From the IMG/VR virus record IMGVR_UViG_3300033153_001498, positions 1 to 45,262 of that record: a DNA stretch of 45,262 nucleotides; one strand, 5' to 3'. This document shows positions 37,468 to 45,262 of this stretch, one piece after another (position 1 is the stretch's first letter; every line of letters starts with the position of its first letter). The notes under the pieces were generated by a model. That model was not told the origin of the DNA. It ran no database searches and saw nothing but the letters and a program-made list of their open reading frames with translations. This stretch comes from a virus. The position numbers were made by a program, and so were the translations under genes.

Positions 37468-37836
37468 ATGGCATGTAGCGTTGAAGATATTTTAGCAGAA
37501 TTTCGTATCAGGTTCCCAGAGTTCGCCTCTGTGCCTGATGCTACGGTTGAGCTTTATATTGGAGACGCTCTCGCTATCTTTTGTGGGTGTTGCAAAGCAG
37601 TGGTGTTCTTAACGGCCCACCTTTGCGCGCTTGCTCAAGATCAAGACGGCGTTGATGGTATCGACGGCGGTATGGGTGAAGTAGCGTCCGAGAAAATTGG
37701 ACAAAAAACAGTTACCTACAAAACACAGGCAGGAAAAGCTGCCGACACATTCTACACGACGACAAAATACGGTCGTTTATTTATTCAATTCAGAAACAAG
37801 TGTGCATCCAGGGCCTTTACAGCAAGGGTCTACTAA
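37468..37836 (+). CDS. Head-tail adaptor, DUF4054 type
   Basis: The 122-residue product has 'EFRIRFPEFASVPDATVELYIGDALAIF' and 'VVFLTAHLCALAQDQ', the DUF4054 layout of an all-helical adaptor beneath the portal. A short Gly/Asp loop, 'DGVDGIDGGMGEVASEKIGQKTV', follows. Its stop overlaps the start of the next gene. The gene order matches other DUF4054 phages. Confidence 0.85.
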   Translation: MACSVEDILAEFRIRFPEFASVPDATVELYIGDALAIFCGCCKAVVFLTAHLCALAQDQDGVDGIDGGMGEVASEKIGQKTVTYKTQAGKAADTFYTTTKYGRLFIQFRNKCASRAFTARVY

Positions 37837-38285
37837 TGGCCAGAAACGTTAAATTTAAAGGCGGCAAAGAACTTAACAAATTGCTTAAAACAGCTTTAAA
37901 AGGCGGCAAGCAAAGCGTAGAGGTTGGCTTCTTTGAGGACGCAGCATACGACGACGGCACACCAGTTGCACATGTTGCAGCAATTCAAGAGTTTGGTTAC
38001 GCAGAGGGCGGCATACCAGAACGTCCATTTTTTCGCATGGCAAATAAACTTGTAAAAGCAAAGCTGCTGCGCATGTTAAAATTTAGCATAGATCCAAAAA
38101 ATATGATTATTACAAGTACAATCGCCGACCGGTCCGGCATACTATTTCAAGGTGAGGTGCAAAAATCTATTACGGATATGACATCACCAGCAAACAAAGC
38201 TGCCACCATTGAGAAAAAAGGCTCCAGCAGTCCACTTATTGATAGCGGTAAAATGAGACAATCAGTAACGTATAAGGTGAAATAA
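37836..38285 (+). CDS. Neck/head-closure protein, HK97 gp10-like
   Basis: The 149-residue protein starts at ATG 37836, which overlaps the previous stop (TAATG); an earlier in-frame start at 37800 would overlap further. 'VEVGFFEDAAYDDGTPVAHVAAIQEFGY' and 'IPERPFFRMA' are hallmark phrases of HK97 gp10-like or related tail-completion proteins. 'LIDSGKMRQSVTYKV' closes the domain. It likely forms part of the neck. Confidence 0.82.
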   Translation: MARNVKFKGGKELNKLLKTALKGGKQSVEVGFFEDAAYDDGTPVAHVAAIQEFGYAEGGIPERPFFRMANKLVKAKLLRMLKFSIDPKNMIITSTIADRSGILFQGEVQKSITDMTSPANKAATIEKKGSSSPLIDSGKMRQSVTYKVK

Positions 38286-38704
38286 TGACAACACGTTTAG
38301 GTATAATTTCAGCAAGGCGCATGATGCGCAACGGTTTACTTACAGAATCAATTGTAATTAGGCAGGAAGCTGCAGGCGGTCGTAACACTTTTGGTGAATA
38401 TGTACCTGGGGCCACAGGCGACACGCCGTATGATGCAAGTGTTGAGCCTTTAACTTTGGCGGATGGCAACGAGGTGCGTCAAATATTGCCAGCAGGTAAC
38501 CGCATTACTGACAGTATACGTGTATTTGTAGCCACCACCGACGATAATGTTGCAAAAGCATTGCGAGTTGGGACAAACCAAACAAATGCTGATATAGTTA
38601 TATATGACGGTTTGGAATACATTATTGTTGATGTAACGGACTTTGCCAGACATGGGCATTTAAACATAGTAGCCGTAAGGTTAGGGGGCCAAGATGACAG
38701 TTAG
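38285..38704 (+). CDS. Head-tail connector/stopper protein
   Basis: The 139-residue product is beta-rich with 'ESIVIRQEAAGGRNTFGEYVPGA' and 'RITDSIRVFVAT', reminiscent of phage head-tail stoppers that seal the portal. The stop overlaps the next gene by 11 bases. The position between the gp10-like and tail-terminator-like genes supports this role; the family is not certain. Confidence 0.7.
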   Translation: MTTRLGIISARRMMRNGLLTESIVIRQEAAGGRNTFGEYVPGATGDTPYDASVEPLTLADGNEVRQILPAGNRITDSIRVFVATTDDNVAKALRVGTNQTNADIVIYDGLEYIIVDVTDFARHGHLNIVAVRLGGQDDS

Positions 38705-39245
38705 TCCAACAACACAGGAACTTGAGCGAATTATGCGAGCCTTCGTTTCTGAGGGTTCTGGTATTGCTTCTGACGCAGTTATTCCAGGAAACGATAACGC
38801 ACCAGCTCCAAAGGGCCTATACGCAACAGTGCTGCAAATGGCAAATGCGCAGGTAGGAATTGACGCCAAAAAATATATAACAGTTGACGGAGACGACACT
38901 GTAATAGACACTAAAGTAAATGGCTGGCGCATTGCCACCTATTCGGTTCAGTTTTACCGTACAGGCGCGCGCGACGCAGCAAAAGCTTTTAGGCAATATG
39001 CACATACACCGCTTGGTGAATTGTTTTTGCAAAAAAATAACCTTGGCTGGAAACAGTCAGGGGATGTAATACAGCTTGATAACAAAATAAATGGCAAGTA
39101 CGAAGAGCGTGCAGCCTTAGAAATTGAAGTCAGGTTTAACGAAACGCTCACACAACAGGTCAATAAAATTGGCGCGGTTGAGATCGGTGTAAGGGAATCT
39201 GCAGAGGAAGACCTCGAATCAGATTTAACAGTGGATGATCAATAA
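38694..39245 (+). CDS. Probable tail terminator/neck protein
   Basis: The 183-residue protein has 'RIATYSVQFYRTGARDAAKAFRQYAHTPLGELFLQKNNLGW' and 'ALEIEVRFNE', resembling the LIC12616-type or gp12-like neck proteins that cap the tail tube. It lies directly before the sheath gene, the usual place for the terminator of a contractile tail. Start ATG overlaps the upstream gene. Confidence 0.65.
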   Translation: MTVSPTTQELERIMRAFVSEGSGIASDAVIPGNDNAPAPKGLYATVLQMANAQVGIDAKKYITVDGDDTVIDTKVNGWRIATYSVQFYRTGARDAAKAFRQYAHTPLGELFLQKNNLGWKQSGDVIQLDNKINGKYEERAALEIEVRFNETLTQQVNKIGAVEIGVRESAEEDLESDLTVDDQ

Positions 39246-39261
39246 AGTTGAAAAACTTTTT
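39244..39261 (+). terminator. Weak terminator-like hairpin before the sheath gene
   Basis: AAAGTT (39244-39249), GAAA loop, AACTTT (39254-39259), with further T residues. It overlaps the end of the previous gene by two bases. It may lower or separate transcription of head and tail genes; a clear promoter for the sheath gene was not found. Confidence 0.45.
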
Positions 39262-39302
39262 GTGTTGTCTTAGAATTAAAACAAATAATAGGATTTTAAA
39301 AA

Positions 39303-40802
39303 ATGTCATTAGATGTAAATAGCATTGTAAGAGTAAGTGCAAGTATTACTCCACAGGGGTTGCTACGACGTGTGTTTGGTATTCCGCTGTTTTTAACAAC
39401 GGACACAACATTGTCAACAGGCCCTGGCCGTGTAAGCGTTAACACTCAGTTTTCTGACGTGTCTAGCGTTTTTGGAACAGCAACAGAGCCATACAAGGCG
39501 GCAAACGTGTATTTCCAACAAGTACCATTCCCACGCAATTTAATTATTGCACGTTGGATTGATGCTGATGCACCAGCTATCTCAAACGGTGGCACAACTG
39601 GTTTGCTTACTGCTTTGCAGGCAATCACAACAGGCTCACTACAAATTAACGGTGAAGACTTTACAGGGCTTGATTTTTCAAGTGCAACATCATTTGCAGA
39701 CGTAGCAACAGCATTACAAGTAGTATTGCGCGCTGGTGCCGATGCAAGTCTTACAGACTGTATCGTAACTTTCAACGTTCTTTCTGGTGGCTTTGACATT
39801 ACAACAAACTCAGTGGTTGGTGCCGTTGCAACACTTACTGTTGCCTCTGCAGCAGGTTCTGGTACGCCAGTTGAGGACTTAACTGGTCTATCTACAGCAG
39901 CAGGCGCTATTGTATTCCAGCAAGGTGCTGATGCAGAAACAGTTGAGGAAGCTTTAAACGCCATCCTACTACTAAACGCTGACTGGTACTTCATTACACT
40001 TGAAGCTGCTTTGAACGATACGCAAACTGTTGAAGATGTTTCAGCATGGGCTGCTCCAAACCCTTATATGTTTAGTGCTGAGTCTAACGATGCAGCGGTA
40101 TTAACAACAGGTGAGTCAGCATCAACATTTGCTGAATTAGCAGCACTTGCACCAGAGCGCACATTCGGAACGTACTCAGCGACAGAAGATTATAAATCAC
40201 TGTCAATTGCTGGCCGTTTCTCAAGTGTTAATTTTGCTGGCCGCAACACAATCATCACAGGTAAATTTAAAGAACTACCTGGGACCTTGGCTGATAACAT
40301 TACACCAACACAGCAAACAGAGCTTGACCGTAAATTAGTAAACTTTTACGCACCATTTTCTGGCGACAATATTTATGTTGAAGGTTACACGTTTAAGCCG
40401 TCAGTATTTATTGATGTACGTTACGGCCTTGACTGGTTTGTTAACGCTGTACAGGTTGAAGTTTATAACCTACTACGTCAATCACCTACAAAGGTTGCAC
40501 AGACAAATGACGGTATGACTTCAATTCAAAATGCTATGGATATTGTTTGTCAGTCTGCAGTGCGCAACGGCATGATTGCACCTGGCCAACTATCACCAGC
40601 ATTAACTGATGATGTTCAGAACACTACTGGCAACCAAGACTTTGACGGCTTCCTTCCAAAAGGTTACCTAATCTTTGGCAACCCATTGAGTGAGCAATCA
40701 CAGTCCGACCGTAACGAACGTAAATCACCTCCTTTCCGCATTTGGTTAAAAGGTTCTGGTGCTATACACTTCGTTGACATCGATATTAACTTTGAAAACT
40801 AA
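39303..40802 (+). CDS. Tail sheath protein, DUF3383 type
   Basis: The 499-residue protein makes the contractile sheath. Typical DUF3383 parts are 'VSASITPQGLLRRVFGIPLFL', 'ANVYFQQVPFPRNLIIARW', a central beta domain (about residues 100-210) and the C-terminal 'YVEGYTFKPSVFIDVRYGLDWFVNAVQVEVYNLL' and 'IWLKGSGAIHFVDIDINFE'. This confirms a contractile tail. Size is normal for the family. Confidence 0.93.
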   Translation: MSLDVNSIVRVSASITPQGLLRRVFGIPLFLTTDTTLSTGPGRVSVNTQFSDVSSVFGTATEPYKAANVYFQQVPFPRNLIIARWIDADAPAISNGGTTGLLTALQAITTGSLQINGEDFTGLDFSSATSFADVATALQVVLRAGADASLTDCIVTFNVLSGGFDITTNSVVGAVATLTVASAAGSGTPVEDLTGLSTAAGAIVFQQGADAETVEEALNAILLLNADWYFITLEAALNDTQTVEDVSAWAAPNPYMFSAESNDAAVLTTGESASTFAELAALAPERTFGTYSATEDYKSLSIAGRFSSVNFAGRNTIITGKFKELPGTLADNITPTQQTELDRKLVNFYAPFSGDNIYVEGYTFKPSVFIDVRYGLDWFVNAVQVEVYNLLRQSPTKVAQTNDGMTSIQNAMDIVCQSAVRNGMIAPGQLSPALTDDVQNTTGNQDFDGFLPKGYLIFGNPLSEQSQSDRNERKSPPFRIWLKGSGAIHFVDIDINFEN

Positions 40803-40812
40803 GGAATAAATT

Positions 40813-41238
40813 ATGACATTTTCATTAGAACAAACAAGCGTACAAATCAATGGCCACACTGTTACAGGGTGGTCTGACGATACGGACGCGCTATCACTAC
40901 CAAACATCGACCTTGCGGTTGTTAAGCGTGGTGCCGACGGTAAAATGGTTGCTGCAACCACAGGTGAAAAAGGCGGGCCGGTAGTTTTCAAACTTCTGGC
41001 TAACAGCCCATCTGTTAAATTTTTCCAAAACCTTGTGACTACAATCCTTGATGGTGGTAAAGTGGAATTAAGCGGAATTATTGTTGATCAAACAAACAAC
41101 ATTTCTGTTTCACTTGAGCGTGGAGTTATTGTAAACTCACCTCTAGGACAGACACTTGGTAAAGGTGAAGTTGGTAATCGTGAATACACAATTGAATTTG
41201 AGCGCGTTGTAGAAGACCAATCAGGTTCAAACATTTAA
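40813..41238 (+). CDS. Tail tube protein, DUF3277 type
   Basis: The 141-residue protein forms the inner tube. The pattern 'TVTGWSDDTDALSLPNIDLAVVKRGADGKMVAATTGEKGGPVVFKLLANSPSVKF' is typical of DUF3277 tube proteins. It follows the sheath gene by ten bases with AAGGAATAA upstream, the invariable gene order of myophages. Confidence 0.92.
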   Translation: MTFSLEQTSVQINGHTVTGWSDDTDALSLPNIDLAVVKRGADGKMVAATTGEKGGPVVFKLLANSPSVKFFQNLVTTILDGGKVELSGIIVDQTNNISVSLERGVIVNSPLGQTLGKGEVGNREYTIEFERVVEDQSGSNI

Positions 41239-41263
41239 AAAATAAAATATTAAGGGGTTTATT

Positions 41264-41698
41264 ATGATAGAACTAGGAAACATTAAAGATTTTAAACAAG
41301 CAGAATTTACAATAAAAGATGTAAAGTTCCGCGTGGATAAAATGAACGCTATGGCTGGGTTTAAAGTTTTAGAAAGCATTAGACACGAAATAGCAACAAC
41401 CAAGTCTACAGATAAACCTCTAAATATTAAAGACAAAGAAAACATTGCATCAGACGCAATTAAATCAGTCCTTTCATTAAACCCAGAGTTTATTGACGAC
41501 CTGCGTTTGAAGTTATTTAAAAATACAAAATTTAAAGGCAACGGTGCGCAATCGTACATGGACCTGCTTGACGCAGAGGACATGGCATTCCAAAACCTTG
41601 AGCCAGTTGCTATTTACGAGGTTATTGCAAGGGCGCTAGCTGTAAATTTTATAGGTTCATTCACCGCACTAATGTCAAAACTTCAGGCTCCAGCATAG
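41264..41698 (+). CDS. Tail assembly chaperone, short form
   Basis: The 144-residue protein lies between the tube and tape-measure genes and is mostly helical: 'KMNAMAGFKVLESIRHEIATTKS' and 'DLLDAEDMAFQNLEPVAIYEVIARALAVNF'. Such proteins coat the tape measure during tail assembly. An A-AAT-TTT slippery heptamer at 41644-41650 lies in this frame, allowing a -1 frameshifted longer product. Confidence 0.88.
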   Translation: MIELGNIKDFKQAEFTIKDVKFRVDKMNAMAGFKVLESIRHEIATTKSTDKPLNIKDKENIASDAIKSVLSLNPEFIDDLRLKLFKNTKFKGNGAQSYMDLLDAEDMAFQNLEPVAIYEVIARALAVNFIGSFTALMSKLQAPA

Positions 41699-41895
41699 AC
41701 TTTAAGGCAACGGAAACGTTGAATATACCTCCGTTTATAGCTATGCCAATCGATGCAGGTTTGTGTACATTTTCTGATATGTACAAACTTAACATTGACG
41801 ACTTTGCAGATATGAATGAAATCTTAACGGTTAGATACGAAAACAAAAAGAAGGCCCATAAATCGGCAGAGGCGAAACAAAAAAGGAATAGATAA
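41650..41895 (+). CDS. Tail assembly chaperone, -1 frame extension
   Basis: This second frame has no start codon and is open from the slippery site at 41644-41650 to TAA at 41893-41895. It encodes about 81 further residues, including 'IPPFIAMPIDAGLCTFSDMYKLNIDDFADMNEILTVRY' and a basic tail. A -1 shift in about the last third of the short form would give a fusion of about 210 residues, as for lambda gpG-GT. The tape-measure gene begins three bases later. Confidence 0.82.
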   Translation, partial: YRFIHRTNVKTSGSSIDFKATETLNIPPFIAMPIDAGLCTFSDMYKLNIDDFADMNEILTVRYENKKKAHKSAEAKQKRNR

Positions 41896-41897
41896 CG

Positions 41898-43493
41898 ATG
41901 GCTACAGTTCTAGACAGGCTTGTTACGATACTCGGTTATGAGGTTGACGATAAAGGTTTAACTGACGCACAAAAACGCGTTGAGAAATTTAAGGGCGACT
42001 TAGATAAAGTTGCTGGACAAGTTGCTATGGCTGGCGCTGCATTAACGGCTGGCTTGGCTCTTGTAGGTAAAAACGTCCTTGACTTTGAAAAGCAAATGAA
42101 CGCATTGGGTGCCGCAACAAACGCCACCGATGAGGATATGTTAAAGCTGCGCAACCAAGCAAAAGAACTTGGGCGCCAAACTGCATTTAGTGCATCACAA
42201 GCTGCCGAGGCTCAAACGGAACTTGGTAAAGCTGGTTTATCTACCACAGAAATTTTAGGCACCATGAATAGCGTTCTGGCCCTGGCCGCTGCTGGTCAAT
42301 TAAGTATGGGCGAGGCCGCTGGTATTACAACATCCATTATGGCCGCCTTTAAACTTGAGACAGAAGACTCAGCCGTCGTTGCTGATGTGCTGGCCGCTGC
42401 TGCAGCATCCGCAAAAACAACCGTATCAGAAATGGGCTTTGCCTTATCCAAGGCAGCACCAACTGCAAAAGCGTTGGGCTTATCACTTGAAGAAACTGCA
42501 GCTGCGTTGGCTGTAATGCAAAACAACGGCCTAAAAGCTGAGGTTGCTGGTACTGGTCTACGCACCATGCTGTTGAAATTATCCAAACCTACAAACGAAT
42601 CTAAAAACGCCCTGCAGGAAATGGGCATCAGTGCAAAGTTTGTTGCTGATAAAATGAAAGAGGGCAAGCTTAACGAGGTTATGGAACGCCTTGGCAAAGC
42701 TAACATGAGTGCCGCTCAAGCATCTGCCATTTTTGGTATGGAGGCAACATCACAAGCACTTATTCTTGCAAGTAACACTGAGGAACTTGCCAAGCTAGAG
42801 GACGCATACGAAGGTGCAGGCGGTGCCGCTCAACGTATGGCTGACAGACAATTGAAGGGTCTACCTGGGGCCGTGGCGCGTGTTATATCCAAATTTGAGG
42901 GCTTATTGCTTGCACTTGGTGACGCTGGTTTAACTAAGTTCCTTGAAAGAGCTGCTGACGGCCTTGGAGCGTTTCTTGATATGCTGACAAATGCAAACCC
43001 AATAATACAAGGCATGATGGCATTTGTGCTTGCGCTTGGGCCTGCATTGTTAGGTCTTGCTGCAATTATAAAAGTTGTGGCTGTTGCCGTCGGGATCCTT
43101 AACGCTGCATTTTTCGCAAGCCCACTTGGTTTAATAACACTTGGAGTGCTTGGACTTATAGCAGCTATCACGGCCCTTGCTGTGTTCTGGGATGATATTA
43201 TAGAAAGCTTCACAAACGGCTTTAAAATTATTGGCGGCATATTTGGCAAGGTTAGCGACTTCCTTGGTTTTGGTGATACAGATATTATTGCAAACAACAC
43301 AGCACCAGCTGGCGCAACAACAGCATCGCCAATTATTTCAAGTAACCAGCAGACAAACACGGCCAGTGTTGGTAAGATTGAAATAAACGCACCTGGGGCC
43401 GACAGTCGAGAGATTGCACAAAACGTGAGTGGCGCAATGCGTGACCAGCTCCAAAACACGGCACAGGATTTAGATAGCAACTTTTCGAGGTAG
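41898..43493 (+). CDS. Tape measure protein
   Basis: The 531-residue protein sets tail length. The N-terminal 330 residues are helical with the TP901-type core: 'FEKQMNALGAATNATDEDMLKLRNQAKELGRQTAFSASQAAEAQTELGKAG', 'VAGTGLRTMLLKL' and 'AASAIFGMEATSQALI'-type segments. Two hydrophobic spans lie near 375-430 ('MMAFVLALGPALLGLAAIIKVVAVAVGILNAAFFA'). By the usual relation of length to tail size, a tail of about 80 nm is expected, which is estimation. Confidence 0.93.
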   Translation: MATVLDRLVTILGYEVDDKGLTDAQKRVEKFKGDLDKVAGQVAMAGAALTAGLALVGKNVLDFEKQMNALGAATNATDEDMLKLRNQAKELGRQTAFSASQAAEAQTELGKAGLSTTEILGTMNSVLALAAAGQLSMGEAAGITTSIMAAFKLETEDSAVVADVLAAAAASAKTTVSEMGFALSKAAPTAKALGLSLEETAAALAVMQNNGLKAEVAGTGLRTMLLKLSKPTNESKNALQEMGISAKFVADKMKEGKLNEVMERLGKANMSAAQASAIFGMEATSQALILASNTEELAKLEDAYEGAGGAAQRMADRQLKGLPGAVARVISKFEGLLLALGDAGLTKFLERAADGLGAFLDMLTNANPIIQGMMAFVLALGPALLGLAAIIKVVAVAVGILNAAFFASPLGLITLGVLGLIAAITALAVFWDDIIESFTNGFKIIGGIFGKVSDFLGFGDTDIIANNTAPAGATTASPIISSNQQTNTASVGKIEINAPGADSREIAQNVSGAMRDQLQNTAQDLDSNFSR

Positions 43494-43498
43494 GCAGC

Positions 43499-44098
43499 AT
43501 GACAACAGAAAGACAATTGGCAAACAGTAAGTTTGCACTATACGGAACAGGGACAACGTTCATTACTGGGCTTTTAAATATTGTCGATGCTATACCAGAC
43601 GAGGCACATAGCCTGAGCATATCAAAGACAGAATTTCCTATTGAAACAGGTGGCGCACAAACTGATAACGCAGTTAAAAACCCCGACCGTTTAGTCCTTG
43701 AGGGTTGGGTTTCAAACTTACTTATAAACAATGATGCGCTTGTTGATTTACCAGCGCCGGGCCGACCGATTGAAGCATGGGGCCGCATACGCGCGCTTGC
43801 AGAAGACCGTGAGCCGATAAGTGTTGTTACAACGCTGCAAACTTATGACAACATGCTTATTACAAGCGTTACTGCCAGAAAAAACAAAGACACTGGTGAC
43901 GCTTTAATATTTAAAATAACATTTGAAGAGGCTTTGATTGCTGAAACGCAGCTAACACGCCTGCCTCCATCTAGGGTTGATCAAGATGGACCGGCAGCGA
44001 ACAACACAAGCCAAGTTAATGGTGGCCGCAAGCAGGCAAACCAGCCAACCGCAGAGCAAAACACACTTATTAGCGATACAATAAGGATACAAAAATAA
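43499..44098 (+). CDS. Baseplate hub-proximal protein, Dit-like N-terminal type
   Basis: The 199-residue product has a beta-rich N-terminal half with 'DEAHSLSISKTEFPIETGGAQTDNAVKNPDRLVLEGWVSNLL' and 'RPIEAWGRIRAL', a pattern seen in the Dit-like N-terminal domain of contractile phage baseplates. The C-terminal 45 residues are disordered and Gln/Asn-rich. It lies between the tape measure and plug genes, as in compact myophages. Confidence 0.72.
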   Translation: MTTERQLANSKFALYGTGTTFITGLLNIVDAIPDEAHSLSISKTEFPIETGGAQTDNAVKNPDRLVLEGWVSNLLINNDALVDLPAPGRPIEAWGRIRALAEDREPISVVTTLQTYDNMLITSVTARKNKDTGDALIFKITFEEALIAETQLTRLPPSRVDQDGPAANNTSQVNGGRKQANQPTAEQNTLISDTIRIQK

Positions 44099-44433
44099 TG
44101 CAAATTATACCCATAACAAACGATGCGAGCCAAATTTTTACCGTTATACTCAACAACCAGTTGATGCGTGTAAGTTTTTGGTACCAAACAATTGGCTCTG
44201 GCTGGTATATGACACTTGAGTTTGCAAACAGCACAAAGGTTGTGCAAGGTACGCGCATCAATTCAAACTCGCCAGTGCTACAAAACAAACTTACAGCATT
44301 TGAGGGTGATATTATTGCTGTGCCTAATGAGTCACCAGTTACAGAGCCTGGCCGCAACGCTTGGAACTCTACGCATTCCCTTGTATATCTAACACCCGAA
44401 GAGTTGGAGGATTTAGGATTTGCGACTGTATAA
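44098..44433 (+). CDS. Baseplate plug protein, Pam3 gp18-like
   Basis: The 111-residue protein is beta-rich: 'QIFTVILNNQLMRVSFWYQTIGSGWYMTLEFANSTKVVQGTRI'. Its size and position after the Dit-like gene match the 'plug' component described in the cyanophage Pam3 baseplate. It overlaps the hub start by 14 bases. The family assignment is from motif memory. Confidence 0.65.
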   Translation: MQIIPITNDASQIFTVILNNQLMRVSFWYQTIGSGWYMTLEFANSTKVVQGTRINSNSPVLQNKLTAFEGDIIAVPNESPVTEPGRNAWNSTHSLVYLTPEELEDLGFATV

Positions 44434-45262
44434 AAGAACCCTTGAGGTTGTTGTAGGCGAGGACGATGGTTCTGCGGTTTCTATAAAAAGCCTTTACATG
44501 CAGCTTGAAATAAAAAAAGAAGCACACTCAAAGCCGTCAGAGGGCTTTGTGCGCATTTATAACCTTAACGAGTCCAACGAGACACTTATACGTGAAAAGG
44601 GCGTGAGGTTGCGTATTACAGGCGGCTATGAGGGCAGCGAGGCGTTATTGTTTGATGGCGACATCAGAAAAGTTGAGCGTGACAGAGAAAACCTTGACCG
44701 TGTAACTGTTATTACACTGGGTGGCAATGTAACAAAAATTACAAATGCTGAGTTTATACGTTCATACGAGGGCGCCGTAACAGTGCGACAAATCGTACAG
44801 GATATTTTGCCAGCATTTAATTTAGATGTAACAGGCGTTGACAGAATACCTACAAGTGAAGTGCTTAACGACTTTGCGTGGTCTGGCCGTGCATCCGATG
44901 TGCTTGATAGAATACTTGAGCCAATTGGCATACAGTGGTTTGAGTCGGACGGCGTTATATCATTCAGCAAGCTTGGTGAAGCGTCAGAGGACACTATTTT
45001 TGTTATTAGAGCAGGCACAGGAATGATTGGATCCCCTTCTGTAACTGATAGCGGTGTAAAGGCTCGTATGCTTTTAAATCCACGTATTATTGTTGACGCA
45101 AAGGTGCAAATTATAAGTGATGTATTGACCAGTACGGCGTCTGGTAACGCAGAAAATGCTAGGGCCGCGGAGTCACAGGGATTTTATAAGGTGACAAAAG
45201 TGGTGCATAGGGGTGATAATCGTACTGGGGAATACGTGACTGAAATTATAGCGAGTGAATTA
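44420..45262 (+). CDS. Baseplate hub protein, Mu gp44/P2 gpD-like, 5' portion
   Basis: The start is TTG 44420, with GGAGG at 44406-44410 and no closer ATG. Counting the overlap once, 44420-45148 joined to 1-132 gives 286 residues. The sequence contains 'VVVGEDDGSAVSIKSLYMQLEIKKEAHSKPSEGFVRIYNLNE', 'TVRQIVQDILPAFNLDVTG' and 'ILEPIGIQWFESDGVISFSKLG', typical of the gp27/gp44-like hub that surrounds the spike. It overlaps the plug gene and, at the window junction, the spike gene. Confidence 0.85.
   Translation, partial: MRLYKRTLEVVVGEDDGSAVSIKSLYMQLEIKKEAHSKPSEGFVRIYNLNESNETLIREKGVRLRITGGYEGSEALLFDGDIRKVERDRENLDRVTVITLGGNVTKITNAEFIRSYEGAVTVRQIVQDILPAFNLDVTGVDRIPTSEVLNDFAWSGRASDVLDRILEPIGIQWFESDGVISFSKLGEASEDTIFVIRAGTGMIGSPSVTDSGVKARMLLNPRIIVDAKVQIISDVLTSTASGNAENARAAESQGFYKVTKVVHRGDNRTGEYVTEIIASEL
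45149..45262. repeat. Terminal direct repeat, right copy
   Basis: These 114 bases are identical to 1-114. The hub gene reads through here in the same frame, so the two ends overlap in a circular map rather than mark separate gene edges. Confidence 0.95.

Overview
The window is the essentially complete genome of a contractile-tailed (myovirus-type) double-stranded DNA bacteriophage. The first 114 bases are repeated exactly as the last 114 bases (1-114 = 45149-45262), and the gene cut at the right edge continues in frame at the left edge, so the molecule closes into a circle or circularly permuted unit of about 45,148 bp. Head and tail genes form one continuous module of the DUF1073 portal, DUF2213, DUF2190, DUF2184, DUF4054, DUF3383 and DUF3277 types, as in compact Pam3/XM1-like myophages. 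The host is probably an AT-rich Gram-negative gammaproteobacterium: a lipoprotein-type outer spanin, a T7-lysozyme-type amidase and good sigma70 promoters point there, but the genus cannot be read from the sequence. No integrase, transposase, tRNA gene or CRISPR array was found.

Layout in gene order: baseplate (44420-45262 wrapping to 1-2965), receptor-binding proteins and fibre accessories (2978-8152), a membrane/lysis block with holin-like proteins, amidase and nested spanin-type genes (8157-10118), and a convergent terminator (10121-10142). A leftward recombination operon follows (13118 down to 10145: YqaJ/lambda-exo nuclease, a small protein, RecT annealase, an SSB-like protein, HNH endonuclease). 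A divergent control region (13119-13283) separates it from a rightward operon: HTH regulator, DEAD/DEAH-type helicase, a protein of unknown function, cytosine-C5 methyltransferase and VRR-NUC nuclease (13284-16991). Next come a small-gene operon (17170-20068), a primase-helicase (20191-22890), an isolated lipoprotein gene between two terminators (23146-23451), a 1.4-kb non-coding region (23452-24929), a cassette of tightly packed small genes (24930-28334), a ParB-domain adenine methyltransferase (28377), terminase, portal and head genes (29567-38285), head-tail connector genes (38285-39245), sheath, tube, a frameshifted tail chaperone and tape measure (39303-43493), and the remaining baseplate genes.

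The most interesting part is non-coding. Positions 23573-24331 look like one large structured RNA of about 760 nt: a near-consensus promoter precedes it, an intrinsic terminator ends it, and between them lie long-range helices, a UUCG-capped hairpin, a GNRA-capped hairpin and two tRNA-like T-loops. It resembles the giant phage RNA classes GOLLD and ROOL in style but may be a new class. Directly after it come a G-quadruplex motif, 17 copies of TGTAAC in either orientation, a 14-bp inverted repeat and a Z-DNA-prone tract, which together look like a replication origin or a partition-type site. The same 18-bp palindromic operator, TTTGG-N8-CCAAA, recurs at the early promoters and, in weaker form, at the RNA promoter, which suggests that one small phage regulator (probably the HTH protein at 13284) coordinates recombination, replication, the RNA and the early cassette.
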